Shown in pieces: positions 13,462 through 19,689 of a stretch of 19,689 nucleotides of DNA; the stretch's first letter is position 1, and each line of letters starts with the position of its first letter. The DNA lies in the NCBI GenBank assembly GCA_039916225.1, contig JBDSLU010000127.1, positions 1-19,689 on the forward strand, in the 5' to 3' direction. Made by a program: the position numbers and the translations under genes. The DNA comes from JBDSLU01 sp039916225. GTDB taxonomy: Bacteria; Acidobacteriota; Vicinamibacteria; Vicinamibacterales; Vicinamibacteraceae. The notes beneath the pieces were generated by a model. It ran no database searches, had not been told where the DNA came from, and was given only the letters and a program-made list of their open reading frames with translations.

Positions 13462-16400
13462 GTCCCGCTCTCGAGACTGAGATCGAGCGCGTCGCGGACC
13501 TTCGAGGCGAGCGACTCGGGCGTGAACGGCTTCTGCAGGAAGCCGCGGGTGACGTCGATGGCCCCGAACGCCAGCACGGTGTGGTCGGCATAGCCGGACA
13601 TGAACAGCACCCGCATCGTCGGCCGCAGCGTGCGCAGGCGCTCGGCGAATTGCGGCCCGCTCATGCCCTTCAGGACGATATCGGACAGCACCAGATCGAC
13701 GTCGAAGCCCGCGTCGGCGAAGAGCTGCTCGGCGGCTTCGCCGGAGGCGACGTCGATCACCTCGTAGCCCGAACGCCGCAGCACCGTCGTGGCCAGCGCG
13801 CGCACCGGATCGGCGTCCTCGATGATCAGCACGCGCTCGTGTCCGCCCGGCCGCGTCCTGATCGGGCGCAAGAGCGGCTCTTGCGCCGGCAGGTCGGTCC
13901 GCGGCAGGTAGATGCAGAACGCCGTGCCGCGGTCCGGCGCGGTGTCGACATGGATGAAGCCGCCGGCGCGCTTGACGATGCCGTAGACGGTCGCCAGGCC
14001 CAGGCCCGAGCCCATGCCGACGCCCTTGGTGGTGAAGAACGGCTCGAACACCCGGCTCGCCGTCGAAGCGTCCATGCCGACGCCGGTGTCGGCCACGCCG
14101 AGCAGCACGTGCGGCCCCTCGACCGCGCTGACGTTGACGCGGACGAACTCGGCGTCGAGGTCGACGTTGCCGGTGCGCAGGGTCAGCGTGCCGCCTTGCG
14201 GCATGGCGTCACGGGCGTTGGCGGCGAGATTGAACAGCACCTGCTCGATCTGGCCGCGGTCGGCGAGCACGCGCCACAGCCCGTCGCCGGACTCGACCGC
14301 CAGCTCGATGTGCTCGCCAATCAGGCGGCGCAGCATCCGCTGCACGTCGCTGACGACGTCGTTGAGATCGAGCGGATGAGCGTCGACGACCTGGTGCCGG
14401 CTGAAGGCCAGGAGCTGCCGGGTCAGCGCAGCGGCGCGATCGGAGGCCTTGGCGATCTCGGCTGCCGGGGTGCGCAGCTCGGCATCGGCGGGCAGCTCGT
14501 CGAGCATCAGCTCGCTGTAGCTGCCGATGACCGAGAGCAGGTTGTTGAAGTCGTGGGCGATACCCCCGGCCAGCCGGCCGATCGCCTCGAGCTTCTGGCT
14601 CTGATTGAGCTGGGCTTCGAGCTGGGCGCGTTCTTCTTCGATCACCCGCTCCCGTTCGATCTGCTCGCGGAGCTGGACGTTGGCGCCGGCCAGTGCGCCG
14701 GTGCGCTCCTCGACGAGGCGCTCGAGGCGGCGGTGGCGCGACGTCACCGTCGCCACCAGGCCAAGGATGGCGGCCAGGCCGATGAAGCCGACGGCCAGGA
14801 ATCCCGGGGCGCGATACCACGGCAGCAGGACCGTGAAGGTGAAGGTGGCGGGCGTCGGGTCGACGTTGCCGGCGCGGTCCATCGCCCGCACCTCGAGGAA
14901 GTGCGAGCCATGCGGCAGGCCGGTGAAGGAGGCCGTCGGCACCGGCGCGAAGGCCGACCAGGCGCCGCCGTTGGTCCGCCACGAATAGAGCAGGCGGCTG
15001 GCCGGCGAGATCTGCCAGCGATCGATGCCGCGGAAGGTGAGGCGCACGTCGCCGCTCGGCGGCGCCTCGCGCGGGTTGGCCTCGTCGACCCACGTCTCGG
15101 GCGGCTCGAGATCGGCCCCCGGTTCCAGCCGCGCGATGCCGACCAGCGTCGTCGCCCACAGATCCCCGTCGGCCGCCTCGAGCACGTCGAAGACGGCGCC
15201 GTCGGGCAAGCCCTCCGCCGCCTCGCTGCCGAGCCACACGCCATTGCGAAGGCGGTGGACGCCCGACGCCGAGGCGACCCAGATCGTGCCGTCGCGGCCG
15301 CGCACGATCGAGCGCACCGACTGCAGCCCGGAGCGCAGCACGCGCCAGCTCGTACCGGCGCGCTCGAAGAGATCGTCGCGCGAGCCGAACCAGATGTGGC
15401 CAGGCGAGACTTCGAGCGCGGCGATCGGCGCCATCGGCAGGCCGTCCGCGGCGCCGATGGTGCGCAGCTGGCGGCCGCGGCCCTCGCCGTAGCCGTCGCC
15501 GTCGGGCACCACGATGAAGCGGCCGTCTTCGAGATCGACCACGCTGCGCGGCGGCAGCGTCCGCCAGCGATCCGATCCGGTCACCACGTCCTCGAAGCGG
15601 CTCCCGTCGAACCGTTCGAGATGCCGGCGCTGCGATGCGGTCTCGGTCGTCAGCACCCACGCCCCGCCGGCCCGCGCCGGATTGAGGACCTCGACGAACC
15701 AGCCCTGCGGGTGCGCGACCTGGGCGAACGTGCCGCGCGTGCGGTCGAAGAACATCGCCGGCGTCGGCCGCCCGCCGAGGAGGATGCGGCCGTCCGGCAT
15801 CTCGGCCATCGCGTCGGTCCGGACCAGGCCGCCTTCGCGTCCGAAGGGCAGCGGAAACGCCCGCCACCGGCCGTCGCGGCGGCACAGCAGCTCCTTGTCG
15901 TGCTGGACGAACAGGTCGCCGTTGCGCGCCTCGAAGATCGTCGAGGCTGGACGGGTGTAGGTGGACAGATCGCGCGGCGTGCTCCACAGCGTCGGCACGT
16001 GGTGGGCCAGGCCGGTCGACGTCGCCAGCCAGAACCCGCCGTCCTCGTCGGCCATCATGTTGTGCAGCCGGCCGGCGAGTTCGCGGCTCCGCGAGACCGG
16101 CTGCCACGGCACGTCGTCGGTGCCGACGCCGAGCTCGAACCACGCGTCGCCGGCGAACGCCGTCCACCACTGACGATCGGGGCCGGCCCACCCGGTCAGT
16201 TGCCAGCCATCACGGGCCGGGATCGCCTGCAGCTCGCGCCAGGCGTCGTCGCGGCTGCGGATCAGCACATCGGTCGGGTGTCCGCCGCGCGTGGCGCGCA
16301 CTGTCACGAAGAGGCCGGCGGCGCCGCTGTCGACGAGCGCGCTCGGCCGCACGGCGCCCAGTCCGGCCGGATACGAACGGACCTCGGCGACCGCCAACCG

Positions 16401-16997
16401 GCCGTCCTTCTCGATGCGGACCCGGGCGATGCCGTCATCCGCCGCGACCCAGGCGCCACCGCGGCGCGCCGGCACCAGGAAGCGGACGGAGCCGTCACCG
16501 ACCGCCACGCGATGGGCTTCGAGGGTGCCGTTGCGCAGGCGGCAGTCGAGCAGGCTGCCGGCGCCGACGATCAGCACGCGATCGCGCTCGACGGGCAGGA
16601 AGGCGCGGCTCGACGACGACATCGAGGTCTCGCCCGGACCGAGGCTCACGTCGACCCGATAGGACACCCAGCGGCGCCCTTCGAGCCGCTGCACGCCGAG
16701 ATAGACGAAGTTGCCGACGCCGCCGCGGCGCAGCATCGCCCACAGCATGCCGTCGCTGCCCTCGCGGACCGTCAGGTACGGCCCCGGCGACGGCAGACGG
16801 TCCATCCGATAGCCGTCGAGGACCGAAATCTCGCCGACCTCGCCGTGGCTGACGAACAGCCGGCCGGAGGGCCCGCGGGTGGCGTCGAAGGTCCACGACT
16901 CGACCAGGCCGTCCCCGGATGTCAGGAAGCGCCAGTTGGTCCGGTCAGCGGACTGGCCGGCGGCTGGTCCGGCGAGGACCAGCACCACGAGAGACAC
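13458..16997 (-). CDS. Hybrid histidine kinase with extracytoplasmic two-component propeller and Y_Y_Y domains
   Basis: This 1179-residue sensor has a signal-peptide-like N-terminus (MSLVVLVLAGPAAGQS), propeller repeats over about 20-625 and a Y_Y_Y domain (about 628-725). One transmembrane helix lies at about 733-752 and a coiled coil at about 757-808. A HisKA domain follows (GRLAGGIAHDFNNLLSVIGS, phospho-acceptor H815). The HATPase carries N927 in LAANARDAM, D970 in ADTGVGM and a GSGLGLATVYGIV lid. The C-terminal receiver has E/D near 1062, phospho-acceptor D1106 in LSDIVLKGMSG and K1156 in QKPF. All kinase and receiver residues are intact. The architecture resembles hybrid two-component sensors of polysaccharide or envelope signals but lacks a DNA-binding output. 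The start is GTG 16997. Coding continues in frame upstream as a better basic signal-peptide start, but with no standard start codon. No separate response regulator gene is adjacent. Confidence 0.93.
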   Translation of the reverse strand: MSLVVLVLAGPAAGQSADRTNWRFLTSGDGLVESWTFDATRGPSGRLFVSHGEVGEISVLDGYRMDRLPSPGPYLTVREGSDGMLWAMLRRGGVGNFVYLGVQRLEGRRWVSYRVDVSLGPGETSMSSSSRAFLPVERDRVLIVGAGSLLDCRLRNGTLEAHRVAVGDGSVRFLVPARRGGAWVAADDGIARVRIEKDGRLAVAEVRSYPAGLGAVRPSALVDSGAAGLFVTVRATRGGHPTDVLIRSRDDAWRELQAIPARDGWQLTGWAGPDRQWWTAFAGDAWFELGVGTDDVPWQPVSRSRELAGRLHNMMADEDGGFWLATSTGLAHHVPTLWSTPRDLSTYTRPASTIFEARNGDLFVQHDKELLCRRDGRWRAFPLPFGREGGLVRTDAMAEMPDGRILLGGRPTPAMFFDRTRGTFAQVAHPQGWFVEVLNPARAGGAWVLTTETASQRRHLERFDGSRFEDVVTGSDRWRTLPPRSVVDLEDGRFIVVPDGDGYGEGRGRQLRTIGAADGLPMAPIAALEVSPGHIWFGSRDDLFERAGTSWRVLRSGLQSVRSIVRGRDGTIWVASASGVHRLRNGVWLGSEAAEGLPDGAVFDVLEAADGDLWATTLVGIARLEPGADLEPPETWVDEANPREAPPSGDVRLTFRGIDRWQISPASRLLYSWRTNGGAWSAFAPVPTASFTGLPHGSHFLEVRAMDRAGNVDPTPATFTFTVLLPWYRAPGFLAVGFIGLAAILGLVATVTSRHRRLERLVEERTGALAGANVQLREQIERERVIEEERAQLEAQLNQSQKLEAIGRLAGGIAHDFNNLLSVIGSYSELMLDELPADAELRTPAAEIAKASDRAAALTRQLLAFSRHQVVDAHPLDLNDVVSDVQRMLRRLIGEHIELAVESGDGLWRVLADRGQIEQVLFNLAANARDAMPQGGTLTLRTGNVDLDAEFVRVNVSAVEGPHVLLGVADTGVGMDASTASRVFEPFFTTKGVGMGSGLGLATVYGIVKRAGGFIHVDTAPDRGTAFCIYLPRTDLPAQEPLLRPIRTRPGGHERVLIIEDADPVRALATTVLRRSGYEVIDVASGEAAEQLFADAGFDVDLVLSDIVLKGMSGPQFAERLRTLRPTMRVLFMSGYADHTVLAFGAIDVTRGFLQKPFTPESLASKVRDALDLSLESGT

Positions 16998-17115
16998 GAG
17001 GAGGGTGCTGGCGGGGTGGCGCCGGCGCGGAAGCCTGGCTCGATGGGCTGGAGTGGTCGGAGCGATACCCCCAACTCATCGGCTGGAGAGCCCTCGCGCC
17101 ATAGAGGCAGCCCGG

Positions 17116-17138
17116 CACCCGCGCGTGCATCGCGGGTG
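17116..17138 (-). terminator. Candidate terminator hairpin after the DEAD-box helicase gene
   Basis: CACCCGCG (17116-17123) and CGCGGGTG (17131-17138) form a perfect 8-bp stem with a 7-nt loop. On the minus strand it begins 6 bases after the helicase stop. No T-run follows. It should separate the helicase from the kinase gene downstream on the same strand. The rest of the 147-base gap holds nothing else recognised. Confidence 0.45.
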
Positions 17139-17144
17139 TAGTGC

Positions 17145-18491
<1,347 letters not shown>

Positions 18492-18583
18492 CTAGTGTGA
18501 CACGGGCCGCCCTCCCGCGCCAGTTCATCGGGCGGCCGGGTCGGCGGCCCCGACGGCGATGTCGACGGGTCGCCGCCCCTGCT

Positions 18584-18607
18584 GTATCGGCGGGCAGATA
18601 CCGATAC
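18584..18607. promoter_or_regulatory. Candidate operator: 7-bp inverted repeat in the divergent gap
   Basis: GTATCGG (18584-18590) and CCGATAC (18601-18607) are perfect inverted repeats with a 10-base spacer. The right half is also part of a tandem GATACC repeat (18597-18608). It lies in the 220-base gap between the divergent helicase and isomerase-like genes and overlaps a TAnnnT element (TACCAT, 18605-18610). It could control either gene. Confidence 0.4.
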
Positions 18608-18630
18608 CATTGAGCCGGCGCAGCCGGCCG

Positions 18631-18647
18631 GGCGGGAAATACCCGCC
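18631..18647 (+). other. GC hairpin in the leader of the isomerase-like gene
   Basis: GGCGGG (18631-18636) and CCCGCC (18642-18647) form a perfect 6-bp stem with loop AAATA. It lies 9 bases upstream of the candidate pseudoknot at 18656-18707. It could be a leader element or a transcript end; no T-run is present. Confidence 0.3.
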
Positions 18648-18655
18648 GCCACCGG

Positions 18656-18707
18656 AGCGTAAGGTGGGTGACGGCTACGGCCGCGCCCGTAGACGCTGGA
18701 GACCCAC
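18656..18707 (+). promoter_or_regulatory. Candidate structured leader (H-type pseudoknot) enclosing the ribosome binding site
   Basis: P1 pairs AGCGT (18656-18660) with ACGCT (18693-18697). Inside it CTACGG (18675-18680) and CCGTAG (18687-18692) form P2, which stacks directly on P1. GTGGGT (18664-18669), in the P1 loop, pairs with ACCCAC (18702-18707) downstream of P1, closing a pseudoknot. GGAG (18698-18701), the likely Shine-Dalgarno sequence, lies between P1 and the pseudoknot strand, 10 bases before ATG 18712. All three stems are perfect. This fits translational control, but no known riboswitch class is matched. Confidence 0.35.
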
Positions 18708-18711
18708 ATCT

Positions 18712-19620
18712 ATGTCGAGACAATCCCGGCCCTTCTCTCGCCGCCAGTTCGGCCAGCTCGCCCTCGCCGGTGGCGCGGCTGCCCTGGCCTGGCCCAACGC
18801 TGTGCTCGCCGCCAACAAGGTGCGCATCGGCGTGCAGTCGTACAGCTTCCGCACGCTGCCGCTCGAGGACGCGATCAAGGCGATGAAAGACATCGGCTTG
18901 CCCGAGTGCGAGCTCTGGTCCGGTCACCTCGAGCCGAAGCCGACGATGGTCGCGGGACCCGATGGCCGTCAGCGTCCGCCCGAGGGCTGGCGGGACGAGC
19001 TGCGCGCCTGGCGCCTCACCGCGCCGGCAGTCCGCTTCCGGTCGATCAAGGACGACTTCAAGGCGGCCGGCATCACGCTGCAGGCCTACAACGTGAGCTT
19101 CAACGACAGCTTCACGGATCTCGAGATCGAGAAGGGCTTCGACCAGGCGCGGGACCTCGGCGTCAAGCTGATCACCGCCTCGTCGAACCTGAAGACCGTG
19201 CCGCGCCTGGTGCCGTTCGTCGACAAGTACAAGATGACCGTGGCGATGCACAACCACTCGAACATCAAGGACCCGAACGAGTTCGCCACACCGGAGAGCT
19301 TCGACAAGGCGCTCGCCCAGTCGAAGCACTTCGCCATCAACCTCGACATCGGGCACTTCGTCGCCGCCGGCTACGATCCCATCGACTACATCACCAAGAA
19401 CCACCAGCGGATCACCAACCTGCACATCAAGGATCGCAAGAAGGATCAGGGCGACAACGTCCCCTGGGGCGAGGGCGACACGCCGATCAAGGACGTGCTG
19501 CAGCTGGTGAAGAAGAACAAGTACGACATCCCGGTGAACATCGAGTACGAGTACCGCGGCACCGATCCGGTCGTCGAGGTCAAGAAGTGCTTCGAGTTCA
19601 TCCAGGCCGCGCTGGCCTAG
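18712..19620 (+). CDS. Tat-exported sugar phosphate isomerase/epimerase-like protein (xylose isomerase-like TIM barrel)
   Basis: This 302-residue protein has a Tat signal peptide: twin arginine in FSRRQFGQLALAGGAAALAW, with cleavage near NAVLA-AN at 34. The mature part is a xylose-isomerase-like TIM barrel of the AP_endonuc_2 superfamily: VRIGVQSYSFR at 37-47, CELWSGH at 66-72, VAMHNHSN at 177-184, INLDIGHFVAAG at 209-220, ITNLHIKDRK at 234-243 and NIEYEY at 276-281. Candidate metal ligands are E67, H180, D212, H238 and E278. Such secreted or Tat-dependent family members are frequent in Acidobacteriota and Planctomycetes, often in carbohydrate metabolism; the substrate is not readable. ATG 18712 is chosen for its Tat signal and the GGAG 10 bases upstream. 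Its leader can fold into the pseudoknot described above. Confidence 0.93.
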   Translation: MSRQSRPFSRRQFGQLALAGGAAALAWPNAVLAANKVRIGVQSYSFRTLPLEDAIKAMKDIGLPECELWSGHLEPKPTMVAGPDGRQRPPEGWRDELRAWRLTAPAVRFRSIKDDFKAAGITLQAYNVSFNDSFTDLEIEKGFDQARDLGVKLITASSNLKTVPRLVPFVDKYKMTVAMHNHSNIKDPNEFATPESFDKALAQSKHFAINLDIGHFVAAGYDPIDYITKNHQRITNLHIKDRKKDQGDNVPWGEGDTPIKDVLQLVKKNKYDIPVNIEYEYRGTDPVVEVKKCFEFIQAALA

Positions 19621-19621
19621 T

Positions 19622-19647
19622 CGCTCCGGGCGAGAGTGAACGGAGCG
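19622..19647 (+). terminator. Candidate terminator hairpin after the isomerase-like gene
   Basis: CGCTCCG (19622-19628) and CGGAGCG (19641-19647) form a perfect 7-bp stem with a 12-nt loop, starting 2 bases after the stop. There is no T-run. It is followed by AGGAG at 19671-19675, which may be the ribosome binding site of a gene starting just beyond the window edge. Confidence 0.4.
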
Positions 19648-19689
19648 GGCGGAGGAAACGGGATCATCACAGGAGAAACGAAGTAACGG

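Noticed and set aside
13398..17141. A 1247-codon open frame on the plus strand, antisense to the hybrid kinase
   Set aside because: It mirrors the kinase codons and is rich in Arg, His, Ala, Gly and Asp without recognisable domains. Long antisense frames are expected at this GC content, and the minus-strand kinase has every catalytic motif.
18651..18711. Known riboswitch classes (SAH, SAM-II, c-di-GMP, guanidine-III) for the structured leader
   Set aside because: The topology is similar to small pseudoknotted classes, but none of their conserved core sequences is present, so only an unassigned candidate is reported.

Overview
The window is about 19.7 kb of very GC-rich bacterial chromosome. 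G and C dominate third codon positions and several starts are GTG or TTG. The gene content points to Acidobacteriota, most likely a Vicinamibacteria-like lineage. The indicators are an orphan MacB/FtsX-type duplicated permease (ADOP family), secreted FG-GAP/VCBS and PQQ-like propeller proteins, a sugar-isomerase-like protein with a Tat signal, a propeller-sensing hybrid histidine kinase, and a domain like the N-terminal region of Oar-type TonB receptors. The taxonomic call is an inference from gene content. I see no rRNA, tRNA, insertion sequence, phage gene or CRISPR array.

Layout: the C-terminal tail of an unidentified protein (2-166, +) precedes an orphan ABC permease (287-2764, +). Next is an exported PQQ-like propeller with two EF-hands (2937-4358, +). 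It converges on an XRE-cupin regulator (4381-4947, -), which is divergent from a MnaT/YncA-type acetyltransferase (4976-5467, +). Between those two is a 22-bp near-perfect dyad that looks like an operator. An ACS-type MFS transporter (5583-6965, +), an AAA+ ClpA/B-D2-like ATPase fused to a response-regulator receiver (7041-8492, +) and a seven-motif VCBS/FG-GAP lipoprotein-like or secreted protein (8540-9703, +) follow. pdxH (9761-10342, -) is divergent, with a 15-bp gap, from a DUF4139-type exported protein that carries an inserted Oar-like segment (10358-12823, +). A CoA-pyrophosphatase-type NUDIX hydrolase (12820-13461, +) overlaps that gene through TTGA. It ends in a CTAG that is also the stop of the convergent 1179-residue propeller/Y_Y_Y hybrid histidine kinase (13458-16997, -). 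A DEAD-box helicase (17145-18491, -) and a divergent Tat-exported sugar phosphate isomerase/epimerase-like protein (18712-19620, +) close the window.

Most genes are stand-alone housekeeping or envelope functions; there is no single large operon. The clear functional pairings are the regulator with the acetyltransferase, and the translationally coupled DUF4139 and NUDIX genes. The items most worth a second look are the AAA+/receiver fusion, the Oar-like insertion in the DUF4139 protein, a possible pseudoknotted leader that encloses the ribosome binding site of the last gene (18656-18707), and the dyad at 4937-4958. GC hairpins without a U-tract also recur at many of the predicted transcript ends. 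I did not find a recognisable defence island or a known multi-gene system that would count as a complete novel pathway.
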